Assembly (NCBI GenBank): GCA_019751915.1
Contig: JAIEMS010000020.1
Location: 1-64,000, forward strand
Source: Burkholderiaceae bacterium
GTDB lineage: Bacteria; Pseudomonadota; Gammaproteobacteria; Burkholderiales; Burkholderiaceae_C
Reading direction: 5' to 3'
DNA: 64,000 bases
Shown here: positions 1-7,964 of the stretch, piece by piece
Layout: every line of letters starts with the position of its first letter
Numbering within the stretch: position 1 is the first letter of the stretch
Notes under the pieces: model-generated
Told to the model about the DNA's origin: nothing
The model's input: the letters and a program-made list of their open reading frames with translations, nothing else
Database searches by the model: none
Position numbers and translations under genes: made by a program

Positions 1-77
1 GGGCGTGGGCGTGGGCGTGGGCGTGGGCGTGGGCGTGGGCGTGGGCGTGGGCGTGGGCGTGGGCGTGGGCGTGGGCG
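1..77 (+). repeat. GGGCGT hexanucleotide tandem repeat inside fliK
   Basis: There are twelve perfect GGGCGT units plus five further bases, and the tract runs off the left edge, so the total is unknown. In the fliK frame each unit encodes Val-Gly. Because the unit is six bases, slippage would change protein length by two residues without a frameshift. It stops abruptly at GAAGCT. Confidence 0.97.
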
Positions 78-1153
78 AAGCTACCTCTGGAATAACCACG
101 GCAAACGGAGCACCTCAAACGCTAGGACTCTCTAATCCGGCAATGCCCCTTGGCCGCTCACTCCAGACACAACAAGGCAATGCTCTGAGCACTAAAGAGC
201 GCAGCAGCCTGCCCAGTTTGGCACTGCCCAGTGCAGTGGGCGCATCCAGTGCCAGCGGACAAGGAGAACTAGGTTTGGTGGCGCAAACCGCTGCATTTGA
301 TGCTGCAATTGAAGCACCCGTCACGCAGGGAGCAACGACATCGACTCCCACATTGCGGCGAACTTTGGCACATACGCAAGGTCACTTATCGCAGGCCAGC
401 GATGAAACGACCACACCGCTCACCGCTGCACAGCGGTTTTCCGCCACTGAGCGCCAAATTTTGGCGAACAGTTCTACCACCCCCGTCGCAACAGAACAGC
501 GAGAGTCGGCACCGTCGCAAGGTTCTCGGTTGCAAGCATCACTTCAAAACGAAAATTCGGCAACACCCTTTTTCATGGCGACCCAAATGAGTCCCGACGC
601 AACGCGTGGCGGGGCGACCTCCGGTAGGCGTGGGGGGGACGATTCGGCAGGAAGCAAAAATACTTGGGGACAAACCGGCGCTATCGCTCCATCGAAAGAG
701 AGCGGATTTTCTGAAGTAGGTGGACTGCCCTTCGATGCTTCTAACGCACAAAGTGCAGAAGATGCACTGACCGAACAAGTCGCATACTGGATCAATGAGA
801 ATATCCAAAACGCGGAATTGACGGTAGACCATGCCGGACAGCCTGTGGATGTGAGTATTTCTTTGTCTGGCAACGAAGCGCACATAACTTTCCGCAGCGA
901 CCAGAGCCAAACGCGTGATCTACTAGACTCCAGCGTCGCCCAACTGCGCGAAATGTTACTCAACCAAGGCCTAGAACTGTCAGGAATGACGGTGAGCAGT
1001 TCAGGAACACAAGGTGACACCTCCAGTGATGCTGGCGGTCGCCGTGGTGGTCAGCAAGGTACGCACCAAGGGGAAGTGAAGGTCACCAGCGTAACCGGCG
1101 CAAAACCACGCGCCAGCATCGTGACAGACCGTGCCGTGGATATTTTTGTATAG
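1..1153 (+). CDS. fliK: Flagellar hook-length control protein FliK, C-terminal part (5' end outside window)
   Basis: FliK is the secreted ruler that measures hook length and switches the flagellar export gate from rod/hook to filament substrates. The reading frame is open from the left edge, so the true start lies outside the window. It opens with a Val-Gly dipeptide run encoded by a GGGCGT tandem repeat. A long Ser/Thr/Ala/Gln-rich, low-complexity region follows, as is usual for the FliK ruler segment. Around nt 765-1010 lies a compact domain matching the FliK C-terminal substrate-switch domain (LTEQVAYWINENIQNAELTV onward, then LREMLLNQGLELSGMTVSSS). The tail is Gly/Arg-rich and ends at TAG. 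Position directly before fliL supports the call. The Gly-Val tract is unusual for this family. Confidence 0.9.
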   Translation, partial: GVGVGVGVGVGVGVGVGVGVGVGVGEATSGITTANGAPQTLGLSNPAMPLGRSLQTQQGNALSTKERSSLPSLALPSAVGASSASGQGELGLVAQTAAFDAAIEAPVTQGATTSTPTLRRTLAHTQGHLSQASDETTTPLTAAQRFSATERQILANSSTTPVATEQRESAPSQGSRLQASLQNENSATPFFMATQMSPDATRGGATSGRRGGDDSAGSKNTWGQTGAIAPSKESGFSEVGGLPFDASNAQSAEDALTEQVAYWINENIQNAELTVDHAGQPVDVSISLSGNEAHITFRSDQSQTRDLLDSSVAQLREMLLNQGLELSGMTVSSSGTQGDTSSDAGGRRGGQQGTHQGEVKVTSVTGAKPRASIVTDRAVDIFV

Positions 1154-1190
1154 TGCACCATCACCAATGCCGCACCCAGCCCGGCTGAAT

Positions 1191-1214
1191 GCACCGACTT
1201 TGGTGCTTTATTTT
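1191..1214 (+). terminator. Possible Rho-independent terminator after fliK
   Basis: GCACC and GGTGC arms enclose a short loop and are followed by a T-rich run (TTTATTTT). It lies about 40 bases after the fliK stop and 107 bases before fliL. The stem is short, so read-through into fliL is likely. Confidence 0.4.
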
Positions 1215-1320
1215 GGCTATTATGGTCGGCAGGGTGTCCAATAATGCACCCATCGTCCGTGAGTCCGTGCCCATTTGATTGAGCCGGTGCCTTTTATGCT
1301 TGTTCCAAGGAAGTTCCAAC

Positions 1321-1881
1321 GTGTCATCTAACGCATCGGCTACAGAGCCCACCACTAAACCAGCCAAGAGCAAAAAGATGCTCATCATTGGCGGAGTGTT
1401 GCTATTGTTGCTGGTCGTCGCCGGTGGCGCAGCAGCTTTTTTCATGTCACAACGCCACGGCCCTGAAGACGGCGAGGCCAGTGCTGCCAGCAAGGCCCCC
1501 CTGTCAGCACCTACTTTTCTACCGCTTGAAAATATGGTGGTCAACCTGACCGATCCCAGTGGTGACCGCTTCCTACAACTGGGTATCACACTGGAACTGG
1601 CTGATGAAAAAACAGCCTCCGATGTCAAGAAATACCTTCCTAGCGTTCGCAGCGGCATCTTGGTGCTGGTATCCCAACGCACATCTAGCGAACTATTGAC
1701 TCTGGCAGGCAAAGAAAAACTGGCGGTCGATATCCAGCGAGAAGTGGCACGTCCACTGGGCTTTAGAGTCCCTGCAGCTGGCGAAGCGCGTTCAGCACGA
1801 AGCCCCGAAGATGAAGATACAGCACCGCGCAGAGCCAATCCTGTTCGCCGCGTGTTGTTCTCTAGCTTCATCATCCAGTAA
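1321..1881 (+). CDS. fliL: Flagellar basal-body-associated protein FliL
   Basis: FliL is a single-pass inner-membrane protein that associates with the stator and supports motor torque. The GTG at 1321 follows AAGGAAG at a suitable distance and gives 186 residues; an in-frame TTG further upstream would add an unlikely leader. Residues about 20-42 form one membrane helix (MLIIGGVLLLLLVVAGGAAA), preceded by a Lys-rich cytoplasmic tail. The periplasmic domain contains FLPLENMVVNLTDPSGDRFL and ends VRRVLFSSFIIQ, both typical of FliL. A short charged insert just before the end (EARSARSPEDEDTAPR) is longer than in most relatives. It begins the fliL-to-fliR block. Confidence 0.92.
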   Translation: MSSNASATEPTTKPAKSKKMLIIGGVLLLLLVVAGGAAAFFMSQRHGPEDGEASAASKAPLSAPTFLPLENMVVNLTDPSGDRFLQLGITLELADEKTASDVKKYLPSVRSGILVLVSQRTSSELLTLAGKEKLAVDIQREVARPLGFRVPAAGEARSARSPEDEDTAPRRANPVRRVLFSSFIIQ

Positions 1882-1901
1882 AGACGAGCGAGGCCTCGGC
1901 G

Positions 1902-2906
1902 ATGAGCGAATCATTTTTATCCCAAGAAGAGGTTGATGCCCTTCTAGAAGGGGTGACAGGCGAAAGTCAAAAAACCGTCCAAGAACAACACGAAGCAGGG
2001 GAAGTTCGTCGCTACGACATCTCTAGCCAAGAACGTATTGTTCGTGGCCGGATGCCGACGATGGAAATCGTCAACGAACGCTTCGCCCGCAATTTTCGTA
2101 TCGGATTGTTCAACTTCATCCGCCGCAGCCCTGAGATTTCAGTAGGCACAGTTTCGGTACAACGTTACAGCGCTTTTTTGCGTGAGCTGGCCGTTCCAAC
2201 AAATTTCAACATTGTGGCTATTCGCCCACTGCGCGGCAGTGGGCTTGTAGTGTGCGAACCATCTTTGGTTTTTGGCATCATTGATACGCTGTTTGGTGGA
2301 GTGGGAAAATTCCAAACTCGCATCGAAGGGCGTGATTTTTCTGCTACCGAACAACGCATTATCAAGCGGCTGGTTGATGTCATCTGTGCCGAATACAAAA
2401 AAGCTTGGCATGGCATCTATCCACTGGAGTTAGAGTACCAGCGCTCTGAAATGCAGCCCCAATTTGCCAATATCGCTACACCGAGCGAAATTGTGGTTTC
2501 GACTGCATTTCAACTCGAAATTGGCGATCTGGCAGGAGCAATTCACATTTGCATGCCCTATGCCACGATGGAACCCATCCGTGATGTGCTGTATTCCTCT
2601 ACGCAGGGTGACTCCATTGAAGTCGATCGCCGCTGGGTTCGCGTGTTGACACGCGAAATTCAAGCCGCCGAAGTCACTTTGGTGGCTGAACTGGCAACGG
2701 CACATGCCACAGTAGAGCAACTTTTGGCAATGAAGGCGGGTGACTTCATCGAACTAGATCGGGAACCGCGCATCCGCGCATCGATTGGTGGCGTGCCTGT
2801 GTTTGAGTGCCAATACGGTACGCACAACGCTAAGTACGCCATTCGCATCGAAGAATTCTTACGCAATTCAGACTTAGGCTGGATGGGAGATAAAAATGGC
2901 AAATGA
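1902..2906 (+). CDS. fliM: Flagellar motor switch protein FliM
   Basis: FliM is the C-ring protein that binds CheY-P and sets motor rotation direction. At 334 residues it matches the family. The N-terminal SQEEVDALLEGV is the CheY-P docking peptide. The middle CheC-like domain carries the GGVGK segment (FGGVGKFQTRIEGRDFSATE), and the C-terminal SpoA domain (about residues 250-325) packs against FliN. The ATG follows closely on fliL, and the 3' end overlaps fliN by 11 bases, which suggests translational coupling. Docking peptide and C-ring domains are intact, so it should respond to the CheY encoded 6 kb downstream. Confidence 0.97.
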   Translation: MSESFLSQEEVDALLEGVTGESQKTVQEQHEAGEVRRYDISSQERIVRGRMPTMEIVNERFARNFRIGLFNFIRRSPEISVGTVSVQRYSAFLRELAVPTNFNIVAIRPLRGSGLVVCEPSLVFGIIDTLFGGVGKFQTRIEGRDFSATEQRIIKRLVDVICAEYKKAWHGIYPLELEYQRSEMQPQFANIATPSEIVVSTAFQLEIGDLAGAIHICMPYATMEPIRDVLYSSTQGDSIEVDRRWVRVLTREIQAAEVTLVAELATAHATVEQLLAMKAGDFIELDREPRIRASIGGVPVFECQYGTHNAKYAIRIEEFLRNSDLGWMGDKNGK

Positions 2907-3330
2907 AAACAACACAGGTAACGAAGATGCTTTAGCTGGTTGGGCTGAGGCACTTCAAGAGCAAAAGAAAATCGACGACCACAGCGGCCTAGATACCGAT
3001 CAAGGCGGCCCACTGTCTGGCGACCCAATGCGCCCCTTTAGCCCCGGAGGAGAGGGGCTGCAGGTGAACGACATCAATATGGTGCTCGATATTCCTGTGC
3101 AACTGTCAGTCGAACTGGGGCGCACCCGAGTACCTATCAAGTACATCCTTCAACTGGCCCAAGGCTCAGTGGTTGAACTGGATGCACTGGCAGGTGAGCC
3201 TATGGACGTACTCGTCAATGGCTACTTGATTGCACAAGGTGAAGTGGTCGTGGTAAACGACAAGTTCGGTATTCGCTTGACGGATGTCGTCACGCCCTCT
3301 GAACGTATTCGGCGCGTCAGTCGTGGATAG
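2896..3330 (+). CDS. fliN: Flagellar motor switch protein FliN
   Basis: FliN forms the lower C-ring with FliM and helps deliver export substrates to the gate. The product has 144 residues. The first 65 or so are acidic and probably disordered, as in beta/gammaproteobacterial FliN. The C-terminal SpoA domain is clear: NMVLDIPVQLSVELGRTRVP, then VVELDALAGEPMDVLVNGYL, ending IRLTDVVTPSERIRRVSRG. The start lies inside the end of fliM, so the two are probably translated together. Confidence 0.97.
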   Translation: MANENNTGNEDALAGWAEALQEQKKIDDHSGLDTDQGGPLSGDPMRPFSPGGEGLQVNDINMVLDIPVQLSVELGRTRVPIKYILQLAQGSVVELDALAGEPMDVLVNGYLIAQGEVVVVNDKFGIRLTDVVTPSERIRRVSRG

Positions 3331-3337
3331 TGGCAAC

Positions 3338-3697
3338 ATGGCGCAAACTTTGGTAGTGGTAGTGCTGTTTGTCGGCGCTGTTGCTATGTTGCCTTGGCTT
3401 GTCCGTCGCATCCAACAACACAAGGCCGGCGGCAACACAAGTACTGGTGCAGCCTCTCGTGTTTTATCGGCGATCGCTGTAGGGCCAAGTCAGCGCGTAG
3501 TCACGATCGAAGTAGGGCCAGAAGATGCCCGCACGTGGCTGGTACTAGGTGTCACAGCCCAACAGATCAATTGCTTGCATGTACTGACAACGACATCAGA
3601 GGCGGCGGTCACACCCCCTAGCGCTAGTTTCGCAACGCTAATGACCCAAAAAACAATTGCACCAGATTTGCAACATAAGGATTCCTGTCATGCCTGA
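3338..3697 (+). CDS. fliO: Flagellar biosynthesis protein FliO
   Basis: FliO is a small membrane protein needed for stability and assembly of FliP in the export gate. I chose ATG 3338 (119 residues); an in-frame GTG at 3323 overlapping the fliN stop is an alternative. One membrane helix (TLVVVVLFVGAVAMLPWLVRRI) is followed by a short cytoplasmic domain containing IAVGPSQRVVTIEVGPEDARTWLVLGVTA, the conserved FliO core. FliO sequences diverge strongly, so position between fliN and fliP is part of the evidence. Its stop overlaps the fliP start by eight bases. Confidence 0.88.
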   Translation: MAQTLVVVVLFVGAVAMLPWLVRRIQQHKAGGNTSTGAASRVLSAIAVGPSQRVVTIEVGPEDARTWLVLGVTAQQINCLHVLTTTSEAAVTPPSASFATLMTQKTIAPDLQHKDSCHA

Positions 3698-4466
3698 ACG
3701 TCGCAAGACTTCCCAAGGCGGTAAAGCGGGTTGGGGGGCGAAAATCTTCTTAAGCGGCATGCTGGTCGTTCCTGCATTGGCACAGGCCGCAGCCCCCTCT
3801 CTGCCGATATTGGTCGGTTCGGGCGGTGCCGGCACCAGTTTTTCTGTGCCCATTCAGACACTGCTTTTCTTTACAGCACTGTCTTTCTTGCCTGCCATTT
3901 TACTCATGATGACTGGATTCACGCGCATTGTGATCGTGCTGTCATTGATACGCCAAGCGATTGGAACACAATCGGCCCCTCCTAATCAGGTCATTATTGG
4001 TTTGTCACTGTTCTTGACCATGTTCGTGATGGGCCCAACCTTAGACAAGGTTTACAAGGATGCCTACCAACCTTACACCACCAATGCCATTACCTTTGAA
4101 CAAGCTCTAGACAGGGGCGAGATTCCGGTACGGCAGTTTATGCTCAAACAAACACGCCATTCAGATTTTTCGCTCTTTGCAAAATTAGCCAAACTTGACC
4201 CATCGATTACAGCGCAAACTGCACCACTACGGGTCTTAGTTCCTGCATTTGTGATCAGCGAATTAAAATCAGCATTCCAAATAGGATTCATGATATTTAT
4301 TCCATTTCTTGTCATAGATATGGTGGTGTCAAGTATTCTAATGTCACTAGGCATGATGATGTTGTCTCCTGTGCTGGTAGCACTGCCATTTAAACTAATG
4401 CTGTTCGTACTAGCCGATGGATGGAACTTACTTATTGGCTCTCTAGCTGCTAGTTTTGTTACCTGA
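3690..4466 (+). CDS. fliP: Flagellar export-gate protein FliP
   Basis: FliP forms the core pentamer of the flagellar type III export gate. ATG 3690 gives 258 residues starting with a cleavable signal peptide (basic MPERRK then a hydrophobic stretch ending ALAQAAA), typical of FliP. Four hydrophobic helices follow. Family signatures are visible: LLMMTGFTRIVIVLSLIRQA, LTMFVMGPTLDKVYKDAYQP, VLVPAFVISELKSAFQIGF and LSLGMMMLSPVLVALPFK. It overlaps fliO and lies 12 bases before fliQ. Confidence 0.97.
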   Translation: MPERRKTSQGGKAGWGAKIFLSGMLVVPALAQAAAPSLPILVGSGGAGTSFSVPIQTLLFFTALSFLPAILLMMTGFTRIVIVLSLIRQAIGTQSAPPNQVIIGLSLFLTMFVMGPTLDKVYKDAYQPYTTNAITFEQALDRGEIPVRQFMLKQTRHSDFSLFAKLAKLDPSITAQTAPLRVLVPAFVISELKSAFQIGFMIFIPFLVIDMVVSSILMSLGMMMLSPVLVALPFKLMLFVLADGWNLLIGSLAASFVT

Positions 4467-4478
4467 GAGAAAGAGCAC

Positions 4479-4748
4479 ATGACATCACAAATGGTTTTGA
4501 CTATCGGGCGAGAAGCCCTGACTTTACTGCTCATGATTTCCATGCCTGTGCTAGGCGTAGTAATGGCAGTAGGTTTGTTGGTAAGCGTCTTTCAGGCCGT
4601 AACACAAATTCAAGAAGCAACACTGGCTTTTGTCCCAAAACTGATTGCAGCTATGGCTGTATTTTTAATTGCAGGTCCTTGGATGATTAGCACATTGGTC
4701 GACTACATTCGACGTACTATTGAATCCATTCCTGCCATGATTGGATAG
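4479..4748 (+). CDS. fliQ: Flagellar export-gate protein FliQ
   Basis: This two-helix membrane subunit of the export gate packs around FliP-FliR. The length of 89 residues is exactly the family size. The first helix is LTLLLMISMPVLGVVMAVGL, the loop is SVFQAVTQIQEATLAFVPK, a hallmark of FliQ, and the second helix is LIAAMAVFLIAGPWMISTLV. The start codon is ATG with a purine-rich stretch (GAGAGAAAGAG) upstream. It sits between fliP and fliR. Confidence 0.97.
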   Translation: MTSQMVLTIGREALTLLLMISMPVLGVVMAVGLLVSVFQAVTQIQEATLAFVPKLIAAMAVFLIAGPWMISTLVDYIRRTIESIPAMIG

Positions 4749-4764
4749 GCTAGACGGGATAAGA

Positions 4765-5535
4765 GTGATTACTTTCTCAGAAGCACAACTGGTTGGTTGG
4801 CTATCTCCAATTCTGTGGCCATTCTTGCGTATATTGGCGATGTTTTCGACTGCACCGCTATTTTCGATGCGGGTCATTCCGATGCGCGCCAAAATCGGAT
4901 TGGCTTTTTTAGTATCGGTGTGTGCCCAACCAATGCTAGCCAATCAGCCGATGGTTCCATTCAATGGGCCAACTGCCCTAGGAACAGTTTTTCAGCAAGT
5001 CGGAGTAGGGCTGGCTATGGGTTTCGCTGTTCGGATCGTCTTTGCATCTGTAGAATTGGCAGGAGAAATCGTTGGCCTACAGATGGGTTTGAATTTTGCT
5101 TCATTTTTCGACCCCACAAGCAATGCCCAGATCAGTGCTGTAGCACGGTTCTTCGGTCAAATAGCTATGCTGCTTTTTGTTGTCATTAATGGTCACTTGC
5201 TAATCATCATGGCCGTAGTGGAAAGTTTTCAGAGTTTCCCGGTTGATGGAAATATTCTGGATGCTCTCGGACAGATGAAGCTATACAAACTTGGAACCTC
5301 ATTATTTTCGAGCGCTCTGTGGATCGCCCTACCAATGATGGCTTTGCTTTTATTCGTAAATTTGACAATGGGCGTTATTTCTCGGGTGGCACCACAGATG
5401 AATATCTATGCTGTTGGATTTCCTGTCACTTTAACCGTTGGTTTACTTGGTATTACAGCCACTTTACCCATGCTGGAACAACCAGTACTTACCCTCATGC
5501 AGCAGGCAATTGATTTATTTTCAAATCACAGGTAG
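4765..5535 (+). CDS. fliR: Flagellar export-gate protein FliR
   Basis: FliR completes the FliP5-Q4-R1 export gate. GTG 4765, after a GGGAT motif, starts the protein at VITFSEAQLVGWLSPILWPF, where FliR homologues begin; a TTG at 4741 overlapping fliQ is the alternative. The 256 residues contain about six hydrophobic segments. Conserved parts include FLRILAMFSTAPLFSMRVIP, RIVFASVELAGEIVGLQMGL and NLTMGVISRVAPQMNIYAVG. It is the last gene of the flagellar block; the next gene faces it. Confidence 0.95.
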   Translation: MITFSEAQLVGWLSPILWPFLRILAMFSTAPLFSMRVIPMRAKIGLAFLVSVCAQPMLANQPMVPFNGPTALGTVFQQVGVGLAMGFAVRIVFASVELAGEIVGLQMGLNFASFFDPTSNAQISAVARFFGQIAMLLFVVINGHLLIIMAVVESFQSFPVDGNILDALGQMKLYKLGTSLFSSALWIALPMMALLLFVNLTMGVISRVAPQMNIYAVGFPVTLTVGLLGITATLPMLEQPVLTLMQQAIDLFSNHR

Positions 5536-5558
5536 CATAATATTACTTAGCAAAAAAA

Positions 5559-6188
5559 CTACACCATTTGATTGCGGATGGCATACACGGTTAATTCTGC
5601 ATTGTTAGTAAGATGGAGTTTCTCCAAAACACGAGAACGGTAAACGCTGACCGTTTTTGGACTGAGCATTAATTCCTCAGCAATCTCTGAAAGTCGTTTG
5701 CCGCTGGCAATTTTGACAAGCGTTTGCAATTCACGCTCTGAGAGCGATGCATGCGGGGCCTCTGGTGTACGGTCAGATACGCTTTCTGCCAACATTTGTG
5801 CTACTTCAGGAGTCAGATACTTTCTCCCCTGCATGATGGTGCGTATTGCTTCAATCAGTGCAACCGGATCAGATGCCTTATTGGCATAGCCCTGCGCTCC
5901 AGCGCGCAAGCATCGCACAGCATACTGGTCTTCTGGGTACATGGAGACCACCAGCACCTTGATATTCGATCCCGTTTCACGCAGGCTCTCCAGCACTTCT
6001 AGCCCACTGCGCCCAGGCATATTCATATCCAAGAGCAATACATCGCAAGCCACAGTGCGCAGTACCTCGCGTAACTCAGGATAGCTGGCCGCCTCGCCAG
6101 TGACCTGAATGTCCAGCGCCTCGACCAGCGTATCACGGATGCCCCGACGAACCACCGCATGATCATCACAAAGAACTACCTGAATCAC
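5559..6188 (-). CDS. LuxR/NarL-family response regulator
   Basis: DNA-binding response regulator of 209 residues. The receiver domain (1-120) has the acidic pair at D8/D9, the phospho-acceptor D54 in LLLDMNMPGRSG and a conserved Lys near residue 104 (YANKASDP). The C-terminal LuxR helix-turn-helix (about 143-205) reads LSERELQTLVKIASGKRLSE followed by LMLSPKTVSVYRSRVLEKL. It overlaps the upstream sensor kinase by an ATGA, so the two form a coupled pair. It is convergent with fliR, so it is not in the flagellar operon. Targets and stimulus cannot be read from sequence; control of motility or attachment would be a guess based on location. Confidence 0.93.
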   Translation of the reverse strand: MIQVVLCDDHAVVRRGIRDTLVEALDIQVTGEAASYPELREVLRTVACDVLLLDMNMPGRSGLEVLESLRETGSNIKVLVVSMYPEDQYAVRCLRAGAQGYANKASDPVALIEAIRTIMQGRKYLTPEVAQMLAESVSDRTPEAPHASLSERELQTLVKIASGKRLSEIAEELMLSPKTVSVYRSRVLEKLHLTNNAELTVYAIRNQMV

Positions 6189-7327
6189 TGATCGCCTCCC
6201 ATGGCTGATGGTGCCAATTCTGGTGCTATTTCTTGTCGCACCAACGGCACCGACAAAGTGATCGAGGTACCTCGCCCTTCTTGAGTGCTGATGTCAAGCC
6301 AGCCGCTGACCATGCGGGCACGCTCTTGTAGTCCCTTGATACCAAAGGCCTTAGGCTTGTCCAGCGCAACTGGATTGAGTCCACAGCCATTGTCGTAAAT
6401 TTCCAAGGTCAATACACCTTCAGAGTCCGAAAGATCAATGCGTACTTGGGTCGCTGAAGCATATTTCGAAATATTGGTGAGCGCTTCTTGTGCCGTGCGA
6501 TACGCTGCTAATTGCACTTCACTCGACACATTAATAACTTGGGAGCTGGTCAGAAATTTGGTAGCCACACCCGTGCGCCGTTCAAAACCTTCGGCCAGCC
6601 ACTGCACTGCAGCCACCAATCCTTGGTCAAGAATCGGAGGGCGCAGGTTCATCATGATTCGCTGGCTAGCACCAATCGCGTGCTGCAACATGTTAGTGGC
6701 CGCCTGCGCATGCTGGCGCACACTGTCTTGCGTGGTGTGGCGACCTATCCAAGCCAAATCGAACCGGATTGCGGTCAAAGAGCCACCTATGTCGTCGTGA
6801 ATTTCCCGTGCGATAGCAGCACGTTCTTGTTCAATGGAGCTTTGTAGATGCTCAGTCAATTCAGCCAATCGTCGCTCAGAAACGGCCAACTCCTGCGCCG
6901 CTTGCTCACGCAAACGCCGTGCCTCATGAATCTCGCAGGCCCGGGCTATGACGTGAGGCAACCGTGCCAAGTCGTCTTTCAGCACATAGTCAGCAATACC
7001 GAGTCGCATTGCATCTACAGCTGCCGGCTCACCAATAGCTCCCGACAATAAGATAAAAGGCGGGTGGTTTACCTGCTGAGAGATGCACTGCCACGCATCT
7101 AGCGCGGTAAAGCCCGGCAATCGGTAATCTGCAATGATGATATCGATGTGATACTCGTCCATCAGACGGCAAAAGCCCTCCAAAGAGTCAGCGTATTGCA
7201 TCGTAAAAACGATGCCAGCACGACGCAAAGTCATCGCCGTCAGGCGCTGATCGGCCAGCGAATCTTCCAAGTGCAGAATACTGAGCGGCTGCTCTGATGC
7301 AGAAGGGAACATAGGTGGCGCTATCAT
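6185..7327 (-). CDS. Receiver-histidine kinase (REC-HisKA_3-HATPase)
   Basis: Cytoplasmic NarL-type sensor kinase. I chose ATG 7327 (380 residues); a GTG at 7432 would add 35 non-conserved residues and ATG 7312 would remove five. An N-terminal receiver domain carries D67 in IIIADYRLPGFTALDAW and the Lys of DYVLKDD. A coiled linker rich in Glu/Arg leads to the HisKA_3 dimerisation box with the phospho-His in REIHDDIGGSLTAIRFDL. The ATPase has DNGCGLN and GIKGLQERARMVSGWL. No membrane helix is visible, so input probably reaches it through the receiver domain from another kinase. Its stop overlaps the start of the LuxR-type regulator, its likely partner. Confidence 0.9.
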   Translation of the reverse strand: MIAPPMFPSASEQPLSILHLEDSLADQRLTAMTLRRAGIVFTMQYADSLEGFCRLMDEYHIDIIIADYRLPGFTALDAWQCISQQVNHPPFILLSGAIGEPAAVDAMRLGIADYVLKDDLARLPHVIARACEIHEARRLREQAAQELAVSERRLAELTEHLQSSIEQERAAIAREIHDDIGGSLTAIRFDLAWIGRHTTQDSVRQHAQAATNMLQHAIGASQRIMMNLRPPILDQGLVAAVQWLAEGFERRTGVATKFLTSSQVINVSSEVQLAAYRTAQEALTNISKYASATQVRIDLSDSEGVLTLEIYDNGCGLNPVALDKPKAFGIKGLQERARMVSGWLDISTQEGRGTSITLSVPLVRQEIAPELAPSAMGGDQ

Positions 7328-7479
7328 AGGATACAACTTGGACAAACCAAGGGTATTTGTGCTGTCAGGGTGGGTGATGGCCTTACCTGAAATAAGGGCG
7401 ATGGTCGGGGTATGCCCGCGAGTATGCGGCACTGGCTATGGGTGAGCCATTCAAGCTACATGCGGCAATGGAGAATACG

Positions 7480-7923
7480 ATGCAATCAACGCTAATGAGA
7501 AACGGTGACCCAGGACAAGTACCTGTCTTGGTGGCGGCAGATTTGCAAGATTCATTGATGGTCGTCATGCATGATCTGCACCGCTTGGAGGAATTACTGA
7601 GTCACGCCACAGATAATCTACTGGAGAGCTTTGGGCAAGCTAATGATGCACTGAGTAATTCAGTAGTGTGCGAATCCGTCGAAGTGATGAATGCCCGTGC
7701 TGCATTGCGACGTGCAGTCACTGAACTACAGTTTCAGGACATGGCCTCGCAGTTGATTTGGCACACTACCAAGGTATTACAGGGCTGTGCGTTTAGGCTC
7801 GCAGAAGAAACCATGGGCCACGAAGAAGGCGAAGATGCTGCGCCGTTTACCTCAGTATCTCCCAACCGTCCTAATCCTGTGACCCAGAGCGAAATGGATG
7901 CAGGTTCTATCGAACTCTTTTGA
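7480..7923 (+). CDS. Small chemotaxis-cluster protein with CheZ-like phosphatase motif
   Basis: This 147-residue, mostly helical, soluble protein is encoded directly before cheY. ATG 7480 is preferred because GGAG lies seven bases upstream; in-frame starts at 7438 and 7468 lack this. Residues 84-91 read QFQDMASQ, which lines up with the CheZ active-site segment QDFQDLTGQ, keeping the D-x-x-x-Q pair (here D87 and Q91) that positions water for CheY-P hydrolysis. Flanking heptads suggest a helical hairpin, as in CheZ, but the protein is shorter and I see no CheZ C-terminal CheY-binding peptide, although it does end in an acidic/hydrophobic IELF. The motif is seen; the phosphatase role is inference. 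Confidence 0.7.
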   Translation: MQSTLMRNGDPGQVPVLVAADLQDSLMVVMHDLHRLEELLSHATDNLLESFGQANDALSNSVVCESVEVMNARAALRRAVTELQFQDMASQLIWHTTKVLQGCAFRLAEETMGHEEGEDAAPFTSVSPNRPNPVTQSEMDAGSIELF

Positions 7924-7964
7924 CCGGCACAATCCCCCTATTTTCAATTCTGCTGGAGCCCTAA

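Noticed and set aside
7328-7479. A sigma-28 flagellar promoter before the chemotaxis cluster
   Set aside because: I looked for TAAA-N15-GCCGATAA and found no convincing match in this gap.
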